Of a DNA stretch of 22,652 bases, positions 16,215 through 22,652 are shown one piece after another; positions within the stretch are counted from its first letter, which is position 1, and every line of letters begins with the position of its first letter. Origin of the DNA: Flavobacteriales bacterium UBA6049 (GTDB lineage Bacteria > Bacteroidota > Bacteroidia > Flavobacteriales_G > Salibacteraceae); NCBI GenBank assembly GCA_002429085.1, contig DIYR01000116.1, positions 1-22,652 on the forward strand, in the 5' to 3' direction. Position numbers and translations under genes: made by a program. Below the pieces are notes generated by a model. The model did not search any database. It was given only the letters and a program-made list of their open reading frames with translations, and was not told where the DNA came from.

Positions 16215-16612
16215 ACCCAAAAGCTATTAAACACAAAACTTGGAACTCCTACTTCGAGGAACAACACAATGGAACCAATATTCATTTGCTAATCTATGTA
16301 TACCTCAACAATAGCAAAAAATAGCTACACAAGACAAGATGTAACGACCTTAATCAATAAACAACTCTAATCTACTTTTAAGAAATATGGAAGTCATTAG
16401 TATCAAAAGAACAATTTAGAATAGCGTTGTGTTAATTAATGTGAGTTCCTATTGTTTCAATACACCAGTGTTTATAGAAAATTTAGTTCTTGACGCTAAT
16501 TTAAGGACGTAACAGATTTAACATCTTTTTACACAGGATTGTCTCGCTTCAGACAAGGAGTAACTTATTGAGTACGTATGTTGCGAAAGGACCGTTAACA
16601 AACAAAAAACAA
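16215..16612. other. Divergent intergenic region between flippase and msrA
   Basis: About 400 nt without a credible gene; only very short frames occur. It should contain promoters for both directions, but I find no convincing Bacteroidota -33/-7 pair. Near its right end, TTGTCT (16539-16544) and AGACAA (16551-16556) form a 6-bp hairpin directly followed by GGAG, which precedes a TTG (16568) in frame with msrA. Confidence 0.6.
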
Positions 16613-17257
16613 ATGAAACTAGCGAGTATATTTCTTTTGAGTGCCACCTTCGTTACGTTTGTAGCTTGTGGCGCAAAGCCAGAGTCAACATCAAGTCAAT
16701 CAGTAGATCAGAAAACTATGAACAATACAACTGCAGTAGCCACACTAGGAGCTGGATGCTTTTGGTGTGTAGAAGCCATATTTCAAGAACTGCAAGGCGT
16801 AAGCCTTGTAGAATCAGGATATAGTGGCGGTGAGATAAAAAACCCGAGTTATAAAGAAGTTTGCACTGGTAGAACAGGCCATGCAGAGGTAGTTCAAATC
16901 ACTTATAACCCTCAAGAAATATCTTTTAAAGAACTCTTAGAAATATTCTTCCAAACGCATGATCCTACTACATTAAATCGCCAAGGTGCAGACCGTGGAA
17001 CTCAATATAGATCGGCTGTTTTCTATCATACTGAAGAACAGAAGCAGATTGCTGAAGAAACCATTGAGCAACTAAACAGTTCAGGAGCTTTTAGCAATCC
17101 TATTGTAACCGAGGTAACTGAATTTGAAACCTTCTACATTGCAGAAAACTATCATCAAGATTATTTTAACTTGAACGGTGAACAACCTTATTGTAGCATG
17201 GTGATCCAACCTAAAATGGAGAAATTCAAAAAAGCATTTTCAGATAAATTGAAATAA
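16613..17257 (+). CDS. msrA: Peptide methionine sulfoxide reductase A, lipoprotein form
   Basis: 214 residues from the ATG at 16613. An N-terminal lipoprotein signal MKLASIFLLSATFVTFVAC (Cys19) and a Ser/Thr linker precede the MsrA domain. The catalytic motif is LGAGCFWCVEAIF (nucleophile Cys49), followed by VESGYSGG, the family-typical TGHAEVVQITYNP, QTHDPTTLNRQGADRGTQYRS, and YHQDYFNLNGEQPYC with a likely resolving Cys near the end. It reduces methionine-S-sulfoxide in proteins of the cell envelope. A TTG at 16568 in the same frame has a well-spaced AGGAG and would add 15 residues before the signal. I prefer the ATG because it yields a normal signal peptide. The AraC gene follows closely. 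Confidence 0.9.
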   Translation: MKLASIFLLSATFVTFVACGAKPESTSSQSVDQKTMNNTTAVATLGAGCFWCVEAIFQELQGVSLVESGYSGGEIKNPSYKEVCTGRTGHAEVVQITYNPQEISFKELLEIFFQTHDPTTLNRQGADRGTQYRSAVFYHTEEQKQIAEETIEQLNSSGAFSNPIVTEVTEFETFYIAENYHQDYFNLNGEQPYCSMVIQPKMEKFKKAFSDKLK

Positions 17258-17297
17258 TAACTGCGTTCGGATAGCCTACCAACGTATACCTTACAGG

Positions 17298-17322
17298 ATG
17301 GCGATCAGCTAGAGGTCGCCAT
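17298..17322 (+). promoter_or_regulatory. GC-rich hairpin between msrA and the AraC gene
   Basis: ATGGCGATC (17298-17306) pairs with GGTCGCCAT-side positions 17314-17322 (9 bp, one G-U wobble) around a 7-nt loop, ending 13 nt before the ATG at 17336. It could be a terminator for msrA (no T-tract), a translational control element, or simply coding sequence if the AraC protein starts upstream. Confidence 0.35.
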
Positions 17323-17335
17323 TGCTTACAGGTCA

Positions 17336-18133
17336 ATGGAACAAATTTGGGATGATCATAATGGCCAACCAGATGAACCCCACAGGCACTCCTATTTTAC
17401 GCTAGTCTTGGTAGAAAAAGCGAAAGGTGAACACCGCATTGATTTTCAATCTATAGAGCTTAGTCAGTATCAAGTTTTTTTATTGAAACCTGATCAGGTG
17501 CATCAATTGATCACCAAAGAACGTCCAATAGGTCATGTACTCGTTTTTCAACAACAATTCACTTTAGAACAAGCCATTACATGTAAGTTGGCCAATCCAA
17601 GGCCAACTGGAGATGCATGTATTCAACTGTCAACCGAAAAGTTTCTAGTGTTAAAAGGTTATGTAAAGCGCATTGCCGAAGAACTAAAAAAGCAAGATGT
17701 CTTCTTTGAAGCATCTGTAGGTGCATGGCTCAAACTCATATTCGTAGAATTAGATCGATTCATTGAAACTACTGAGCCTAACCCTCATGAAACGCATTCC
17801 GGACATTCTGTATACCAGCATTTTTTTGATGCACTTGAAAAACATTACACAGAACTACACAAGGTAAATGAATATGCACAGTTAATGCACCTAAGCGCTA
17901 GCTACTTACAAGAAGCTATTTCTGCGCAAACTGGCAAATCAGTGAAAACACACATCCAAGAAAAATTAGCTCTCGAAGCAAAACGAAAACTGCTATTCTC
18001 GGATATTTCTGGCAAAGAACTAGCCTTTGACCTTGGTTTTGACGATCCTGCTCATTTCTCCAAATTCTTCAAAAAACAAACTGGATTCAGTATTACTGCG
18101 TTTAAAGAAGCTAACACAGGTAATAGAACATAA
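17336..18133 (+). CDS. AraC-family transcriptional regulator with cupin sensor domain
   Basis: 265 residues from the ATG at 17336. The N-terminal cupin-like AraC-binding domain includes DEPHRHSYFTLVLVEKAKGEHRIDFQSIEL and LLKPDQVHQL. The C-terminal pair of HTH motifs is at about 166-258, with EYAQLMHLSASYLQEAISAQTGKSVKTHIQEK and KELAFDLGFDDPAHFSKFFKKQTG, the standard AraC signature. The reading frame stays open upstream to a TAA at 17258, and that stretch encodes a family-like N-terminus (PTYTLQDGDQLEVAIAYRS), but it contains no ATG, GTG or TTG; the only unusual candidate is CTG at 17261. The true start is therefore uncertain. It directly precedes the efflux operon, which it may control. Confidence 0.88.
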   Translation: MEQIWDDHNGQPDEPHRHSYFTLVLVEKAKGEHRIDFQSIELSQYQVFLLKPDQVHQLITKERPIGHVLVFQQQFTLEQAITCKLANPRPTGDACIQLSTEKFLVLKGYVKRIAEELKKQDVFFEASVGAWLKLIFVELDRFIETTEPNPHETHSGHSVYQHFFDALEKHYTELHKVNEYAQLMHLSASYLQEAISAQTGKSVKTHIQEKLALEAKRKLLFSDISGKELAFDLGFDDPAHFSKFFKKQTGFSITAFKEANTGNRT

Positions 18134-18227
18134 TACCACTTATCCATACATCGTACCTGATGTACAATTATGCTTTCGTCTATAAAATGCCCCATCAATA
18201 GAACCGACAACACATTACTTTTGGCGC

Positions 18228-18908
18228 GTGATTGAACTAAAGAAAATAAACAAGTCTTACCAAGTGGGGGCTTCTCCTTTGCATGTTTTAAAGGATATAG
18301 ATCTACATATTGCCGAAGGCGAAATGGTTTCAATCATGGGATCATCTGGTTCGGGAAAATCTACACTACTGAATATTCTTGGAATTTTAGATAGTTATGA
18401 TTCTGGTGAATATCGCTTGAATAATGAGTTAATTCAGCATTTAAGTGAAGCTAGAGCGGCTAAGCTACGTAACCAGTATATTGGGTTCGTTTTTCAATCA
18501 TTCAATCTAGTTTCCTTTAAAAATGCGATGGAAAATGTGGCACTTCCACTCTATTATCAAAAAGTACCTCGCAAGCAGAGAAACAAACTCGCTTTAGAAT
18601 ACTTAGAAAAAGTTGGGTTAGGAGAATGGGCTACCCACATGCCAAATGAACTTAGCGGTGGACAAAAACAACGTGTAGCTATAGCCAGATCATTAATTAC
18701 CAAGCCCAAAGTAATTTTTGCTGATGAACCTACAGGTGCATTAGATACAACCACCTCACACGATGTAATGGAATTATTGCGTTCAGTCAATCAAGAAGGC
18801 ATTACCATGGTCATCGTAACCCACGAAACAGATATTGCAGAATTGACTGATAGGACTATTGTTTTGAAAGATGGTCGTATCATAGAATCTAACTCGCTCC
18901 ATGTTTGA
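18228..18908 (+). CDS. MacB/LolD-type ABC transporter ATPase
   Basis: 226 residues from a GTG at 18228, giving the family-typical MIELKKINKSYQVG; no ATG lies near. Walker A GSSGSGKST is at 38-46, the Q-loop at Gln90 (FVFQSFNLV), the signature LSGGQ at 142-146, Walker B VIFADEPTGALD at 162-173, and the H-loop in VIVTHE. This is the class that powers FtsX-type permeases in macrolide/peptide efflux or lipoprotein release. Its end overlaps the first permease by 8 nt, so ATPase and permeases are made together. A possible promoter -7-like element sits only 5 nt before the GTG. Confidence 0.92.
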   Translation: MIELKKINKSYQVGASPLHVLKDIDLHIAEGEMVSIMGSSGSGKSTLLNILGILDSYDSGEYRLNNELIQHLSEARAAKLRNQYIGFVFQSFNLVSFKNAMENVALPLYYQKVPRKQRNKLALEYLEKVGLGEWATHMPNELSGGQKQRVAIARSLITKPKVIFADEPTGALDTTTSHDVMELLRSVNQEGITMVIVTHETDIAELTDRTIVLKDGRIIESNSLHV

Positions 18909-20130
18909 TTTAGATAAGTGGAACGAAATTTACCAAACGGTTCGTAAAAACAAGTTACGAACCTTCCTCACAGCATTCTCTGTGGCATGGGGAATCTTTA
19001 TGTTAATCATATTACTAGGGGCTGGAAAGGGTCTACGTAATGGTTTCGAGCGAGATTTCCGTGATGATGCCATCAACTCTATCTGGCTTACTCCAGGGCA
19101 AACATCAAAATCTTTTAGAGGGATGAAACCTGGGCGCAACCTAGTTTTCGAAAATCGTGATTTAGAACAAATAGCTCGTGATATTGACGGTGTAGAATAC
19201 ATCACTGGTCGTTTTACTAAGTGGAATCAATCAATGAGTGCGGGAAGAAGAACAGGTAGCTTTACCATGAGATCTGTTCACCCAGATCATCAGTATTTAG
19301 AAAACACCATTATGTCTGAGGGGAGATTCTTACATCAAACTGATTTAGACGAGTTAAGAAAAGTAGCCGTAATCGGAAAGCAAGTCATGTTAGAGCTTTT
19401 TGATGGAAACAATCCAATTGGTCAATACATTAAAATTGGTGATGTACAGTTCAAAATAGTTGGATGGTTCACTGATGAAGGTAGTCAAAACGAAGAATCA
19501 ATTGTTTACGTACCTGTTACCACTGCTCAACGTGTATTCAATGGACAAAATAAGCTGGATAGAATCATGTTTACCACTGGTAATGCTAGCTTAGAAGAAG
19601 TAAATCGCATGGCAAACGAAGCGCGCGATCAATTAAGCAATCGTTTAGTGTTCGACCCCACAGACAATCATGCTCTTTATTTAAATAACAACGTTGAGAA
19701 TTTTGGTAAGATCATGAGCGTATTTAATGCCATCACCATTTTCACATGGGTTATTGGCGTAATGACGGTTATTGCTGGAGTTGTTGGGATTTCAAATATT
19801 ATGATGATCGTTGTAAAAGAACGCACAAGAGAAATTGGTGTAAGAAAAGCTTTGGGAGCAACACCTTGGTCTATTGTGTCTCTCATCATGCAAGAATCTA
19901 TAGTAATTACCTCAGTGGCTGGATACGTAGGTCTTGTGGCCGGAATAGGATGCCTACAGTATCTTAAAAATTTGACGAAAGATCCAGGAATATTCATGAA
20001 TCCAGATGTAGATTTTAATGTAGCTGTTATTGCCTTAGTTTTCCTGATTGTTGCAGGAGCTATATCAGGTCTATTTCCTGCCATACGTGCTGCTCGTGTA
20101 AAACCTATTGAAGCACTCAGATACGAATGA
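18901..20130 (+). CDS. FtsX/MacB-type ABC transporter permease 1
   Basis: 409 residues. A first transmembrane helix (about 21-42, TFLTAFSVAWGIFMLIILLGAGKG) is followed by a periplasmic MacB-PCD domain of about 230 residues (INSIWLTPGQTS... VFDPTDNHALYL). Three helices close the FtsX domain, with FTWVIGVMTVIAGVVGISNIMMIVVKERTREIGVRKALGA (coupling region), SIVITSVAGYVGLVAGIG and VIALVFLIVAGAISGLFPAIRAARVKPIEAL. This is the full-length, four-helix MacB topology. The start overlaps the ATPase, and the stop overlaps permease 2 as ATGA. It probably forms a heterodimer with permease 2 for mechanotransmission-type efflux. Confidence 0.92.
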   Translation: MFDLDKWNEIYQTVRKNKLRTFLTAFSVAWGIFMLIILLGAGKGLRNGFERDFRDDAINSIWLTPGQTSKSFRGMKPGRNLVFENRDLEQIARDIDGVEYITGRFTKWNQSMSAGRRTGSFTMRSVHPDHQYLENTIMSEGRFLHQTDLDELRKVAVIGKQVMLELFDGNNPIGQYIKIGDVQFKIVGWFTDEGSQNEESIVYVPVTTAQRVFNGQNKLDRIMFTTGNASLEEVNRMANEARDQLSNRLVFDPTDNHALYLNNNVENFGKIMSVFNAITIFTWVIGVMTVIAGVVGISNIMMIVVKERTREIGVRKALGATPWSIVSLIMQESIVITSVAGYVGLVAGIGCLQYLKNLTKDPGIFMNPDVDFNVAVIALVFLIVAGAISGLFPAIRAARVKPIEALRYE

Positions 20131-21374
20131 TTGATATTGATAGATGGAATGAGGTTTACGCCACGCTGAGTCATAATAAACTCAGAACTGCACTCACCGC
20201 TTTTGGGGTGAGCTGGGGAATCTTAATGCTGCTTATCATGTTAGGTGCTGGAAAAGGACTTGAAAAAGGTGCCAAAGCTGAATTCTCTGGAAGTGCCGCA
20301 AATTCCATTTACTTATGGAGTCGTAATACTAGTTTGGCGTACGATGGTTATAAAGAAGGCCGCCCTATTATGTTGACCAATAGAGATACCGAATCTATGA
20401 TCAACAACTTAGACAACTTAGACTTAATGTCTCCTGGACTTCAATTAGGTGGATGGCGAGGAGCAAACAATGTTTCTAGAGGAGATAAGATTGGAGCCTT
20501 CGAGATCAATGGATTCTACCCTGCTGCAAAAGATGTAAAGTTATTGAAGCTTCCTCAAGGTAGATTTATCAATGATAAAGACATGAACGAATTGCGCAAG
20601 GTGTGCGTCATTGGTCAAATTGTGCGAGATCAATTATTTGAACCATGGGAAAATCCAATTGGTGAGTTCATCAAAGTTCAAGGAGTATATTTCAAGGTAG
20701 TTGGGCAATTCAAATCAAGCAGACCACCAGCCGAATCTGAGAACGAGGATAGAAGTATTTACATCCCCTTCTCTACTTTTCAAAGTGCCTTTAATCAAGG
20801 AGATCGTGTTCATTGGTACGTATTCACTAGCGATAAAGGACACTCAGCATCTGTACTCGAACAACAAGCACGTGAGTTGCTTAGAAAACGACACCACATT
20901 CATCCAAAAGACCATCGAGCTATTGGAGGATGGAACTTGCAGGAAGAGATGGAACAATTCGACAACATCTTCCTTGGTATCAACACCTTATCCTGGTTCG
21001 TTGGCGCTCTTACTTTGTTTGCTGGTGTTATTGGTATTTCTAATATCATGCTGATTATTGTAAAAGAACGCACCAAAGAATTTGGAGTTCGAAGAGCAAT
21101 TGGCGCCACTCCACTATCTGTTGTTGGACAAGTAATGTTAGAATCAGTAACCCTTACATTTCTAGCTGGGGCCATCGGCTTTATAGTTGGCATCTATGTC
21201 TTAGAAAACCTCGGTAGCCTTGTTCAACATGAGTACTTTCAAGCACCAGAAGTTCCATTTTACACTTCTGTGGCTGCATTAATAGTATTAGCATTTGGAG
21301 GAGCTTTGGCAGGTGTGTTGCCTTCAATCCGAGCCGTTCAAGTAAAACCCGTAGAAGCATTAAGAGCAGAATAG
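20127..21374 (+). CDS. FtsX/MacB-type ABC transporter permease 2
   Basis: 415 residues with the same four-helix plan as permease 1 and clearly paralogous: MIDIDRWNEVYATLSHNKLRTALTAFGVSWGILMLLIMLGAGKG against MFDLDKWNEIYQTVRKNKLRTFLTAFSVAWGIFMLIILLGAGKG. The periplasmic part (about 45-285) is more diverged than the helices, which suggests that the two subunits make different contacts with the substrate or adaptor. The C-terminal helices contain GVIGISNIMLIIVKERTKEFGVRRAIGA and VLPSIRAVQVKPVEALRAE. It starts within the stop codon of permease 1 (ATGA) and ends 2 nt before the adaptor gene. Confidence 0.92.
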   Translation: MIDIDRWNEVYATLSHNKLRTALTAFGVSWGILMLLIMLGAGKGLEKGAKAEFSGSAANSIYLWSRNTSLAYDGYKEGRPIMLTNRDTESMINNLDNLDLMSPGLQLGGWRGANNVSRGDKIGAFEINGFYPAAKDVKLLKLPQGRFINDKDMNELRKVCVIGQIVRDQLFEPWENPIGEFIKVQGVYFKVVGQFKSSRPPAESENEDRSIYIPFSTFQSAFNQGDRVHWYVFTSDKGHSASVLEQQARELLRKRHHIHPKDHRAIGGWNLQEEMEQFDNIFLGINTLSWFVGALTLFAGVIGISNIMLIIVKERTKEFGVRRAIGATPLSVVGQVMLESVTLTFLAGAIGFIVGIYVLENLGSLVQHEYFQAPEVPFYTSVAALIVLAFGGALAGVLPSIRAVQVKPVEALRAE

Positions 21375-21376
21375 AT

Positions 21377-22471
21377 ATGAAAAAGATCATCAGAATAACT
21401 TTAATCGTTGCCCTGTTAGGTGTATTTGGATACACCTTGTTCTTCTTGTATGACAAGAATCAAGCGCCCGAAACAAGTTATCAAATAGAAACAGCCGAAA
21501 CACGAGATATTCTGCTAGAAACCGTGGCTGCTGGTAAAGTAGTACCAAAGCAAGAAATCTTAATCAAGCCAGTTGTTAGTGGTATAATCGACAAGATTTA
21601 TGTGGAAGCTGGTGATATTGTTCAAAAAGGCGATCTAATTGCGCGTATCAAGATTATTCCAAACATGGTAAGCTTGAACAATGCCGAGAATCGAGTAAAA
21701 CAAGCTCAAATTTCGTTGAACAATGCTCAAATTGATTTCGATAGAAACAAACAATTGTACGATGAAGAAGTCATCTCTTACGCTACATTTCAACCATTTG
21801 AGTTAGCATTGAATAACGCAAAATTAGAAGTTGAAGCTGCAGAGGATAATTTACTAATTATCAAAGAAGGAATTAGTAAAAGTGCTTCTTCAACTAGTAA
21901 TACCCTAGTTAGATCTACGATTGAAGGAATGATATTAGACGTTCCTGTAGAACAAGGTAATCAAGTAATTGAGGCTAATACATTTAACGAAGGAACTACC
22001 ATTGCCAGCATTGCCGATTTAGGTAAAATGATTTTCGAAGGTTTCTTAGATGAATCTGAAGTTGGAAAAGTAAAAGAAGGTATGGAAATCATCTTAACCA
22101 TTGGTGCCATTCAAGATCAAACTTTCCCCGCTGAATTAGAATACATTGCTCCAAAAGGAACAGAGAAGGATGGTGCTATGCAATTCGAAATTAAAGCTCC
22201 ATTATTAAAGAAAGATTCCACATTTATTCGTGCAGGCTATAGTGCTAATGCATCTATTGTATTAGACAAAAGAGAACAAGTATTGGCATTGAACGAACGA
22301 CTTATTTCATTCGAAAAAGATTCTGCTTTCGTATTTATTCACGAAGGAAACCAACGTTTTACTAAGACTCCAATCCAAACAGGATTAAGCGATGGAATTT
22401 TCATCGAAATTCTAGGTGGTGTTACATTAGATACAGAGCTTCGAGGTAAGATGATTGAATTGAATAAATAG
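21377..22471 (+). CDS. MacA/HlyD-type periplasmic adaptor (membrane fusion protein)
   Basis: 364 residues. The N-terminal anchor helix is MKKIIRITLIVALLGVFGYTLFFLY. Next come the lipoyl half-motif (VSGIIDKIYVEAGDIVQKGDLIARI, about 68-92) and a coiled-coil hairpin (SLNNAENRVKQAQISLNNAQIDFDRNKQLYDEEVIS...LNNAKLEVEAAEDNLLI). The returning lipoyl half is NTLVRSTIEGMILDVPVEQGNQV, followed by the beta-barrel and membrane-proximal domains (MIFEGFLDESEVGKVKEGMEI). This protein links the MacB-like permeases to an outer-membrane TolC-type channel. That channel gene is not in the window. It ends the overlapping four-gene operon; recQ begins 35 nt further on. Confidence 0.92.
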   Translation: MKKIIRITLIVALLGVFGYTLFFLYDKNQAPETSYQIETAETRDILLETVAAGKVVPKQEILIKPVVSGIIDKIYVEAGDIVQKGDLIARIKIIPNMVSLNNAENRVKQAQISLNNAQIDFDRNKQLYDEEVISYATFQPFELALNNAKLEVEAAEDNLLIIKEGISKSASSTSNTLVRSTIEGMILDVPVEQGNQVIEANTFNEGTTIASIADLGKMIFEGFLDESEVGKVKEGMEIILTIGAIQDQTFPAELEYIAPKGTEKDGAMQFEIKAPLLKKDSTFIRAGYSANASIVLDKREQVLALNERLISFEKDSAFVFIHEGNQRFTKTPIQTGLSDGIFIEILGGVTLDTELRGKMIELNK

Positions 22472-22483
22472 TAAGTTCAAATT

Positions 22484-22515
22484 TTCTTCCATCTTTGAAT
22501 AGAGAGATGGAAGAA
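22484..22515 (+). promoter_or_regulatory. 11-bp inverted repeat enclosing the recQ start codon
   Basis: TTCTTCCATCT (22484-22494) pairs perfectly with 22505-22515, with a 10-nt loop between them. The ATG of recQ (22507-22509) lies inside the 3' arm. It is not followed by a T-tract, so a start-codon-masking hairpin fits better than a terminator, though chance is possible. Confidence 0.4.
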
Positions 22516-22652
22516 GCTGTAGCCATACTTCAAAAATACTGGGGATACGATTCTTTTCGACCTGGGCAGGTTCCAATTATAGAACGTGCTTTAGAACGAA
22601 AAGACGTATTAGCCTTGCTTCCAACAGGTGGCGGAAAATCCATTTGTTTTCA
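22507..22652 (+). CDS. recQ: RecQ-family ATP-dependent DNA helicase, N-terminus only
   Basis: Forty-eight codons are visible before the window ends. AVAILQKYWGYDSFRPGQVPIIERALERKDVLALLPTGGGKSICF carries the RecQ-type motif 0 (YDSFRPGQ, ligand for adenine) and Walker A (PTGGGKS), both in their normal spacing at the beginning of the protein. RecQ helicases unwind forked and recombination DNA. The gene begins 35 nt after the efflux adaptor; whether it has its own promoter cannot be seen. Only the N-terminal part is available, so the RecQ subtype and any C-terminal HRDC domain are unknown. Confidence 0.9.
   Translation, partial: MEEAVAILQKYWGYDSFRPGQVPIIERALERKDVLALLPTGGGKSICF

Noticed and set aside
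16568..16612. TTG start with well-placed AGGAG, adding 15 residues to MsrA
   Set aside because: The extension would place a 15-residue polar segment before an otherwise standard lipoprotein signal; the ATG at 16613 is simpler. Left as an alternative.
18216..18223. TACTTTTG, a perfect match to the Bacteroidota TAnnTTTG -7 element, just before the GTG of the ABC ATPase
   Set aside because: No TTG/TTTG -33 partner is found at the usual distance, and TACTTTT-type strings recur (near 4718, 6268, 7496, 16373) at about the rate expected in AT-rich DNA. Not called as a promoter.
19677..20174. Minus-strand frame of 165 codons opposite permease 1
   Set aside because: It lies wholly opposite well-conserved FtsX/MacB coding sequence, has no recognisable domain, and is a codon-bias shadow, as are the similar frames at 20900-21193 and 18930-19205.
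1..22652. Search for CRISPR arrays, tRNA, rRNA, insertion sequences, phage genes and toxin-antitoxin pairs
   Set aside because: No regularly spaced repeats, transposase, integrase or RNA gene was recognised by eye on either strand; small tRNAs or ncRNAs could still be missed without a covariance search.

Overview
This is chromosomal DNA of a member of the Bacteroidota, probably a marine or environmental Cytophagales- or Flavobacteriia-like lineage. The evidence is: AT-rich DNA with few purine-rich ribosome binding sites; a lipoprotein with an acidic stretch directly after its lipid-anchored cysteine (the Bacteroidota surface-export pattern); a DUF2911 protein; a MacB-type operon with two different permease genes; and many secreted or membrane proteins of unknown function. 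I see no rRNA, tRNA, CRISPR array, insertion sequence, phage gene or replication origin.

Layout. (1) 1-1368, minus: a TPR-rich membrane protein cut by the window edge. (2) 1470-2314, minus: two tandem, recently duplicated small genes of unknown function. (3) 2438-10019, plus: a run of mostly separately spaced genes. These are a VOC/glyoxalase protein, a SAM methyltransferase, a microbial-type poly(ADP-ribose) glycohydrolase, an SGNH/GDSL surface lipoprotein, an alpha/beta hydrolase broken by an in-frame TGA, a TM/TPR protein directly abutting a lipocalin-like secreted protein, a protein with a three-repeat beta-trefoil tail, and a large secreted MORN/TonB-C-like protein. (4) 10024-10572, minus: a DUF2911 membrane-anchored protein. 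(5) 10713-16214, minus: a compact polysaccharide cluster (flippase, two GT4 glycosyltransferases, and one polypeptide that joins a Wzy-like polymerase/ligase to a phosphoglycosyl transferase). (6) 16613-18133, plus: an MsrA lipoprotein and an AraC-family regulator. (7) 18228-22471, plus: an overlapping MacAB-type efflux operon (ATPase, two permeases, periplasmic adaptor). (8) 22507 to the end: the start of recQ.

How the genes work together. The minus-strand polysaccharide genes supply an initiating enzyme, two sugar-adding enzymes, a flippase and a polymerase, which is nearly a complete Wzx/Wzy pathway in four genes. Export and chain-length genes are not in the window. The plus-strand efflux operon follows a regulator gene that may control it. 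The other genes look like independent housekeeping or lineage-specific functions.

The most noteworthy observations are the polymerase/phosphoglycosyl-transferase fusion, the Trp-to-stop-type lesion that removes two catalytic residues from the hydrolase, the tandem unknown gene pair, the AraC gene whose recognisable N-terminus extends upstream of any normal start codon, and several inverted repeats sitting on or next to start codons.
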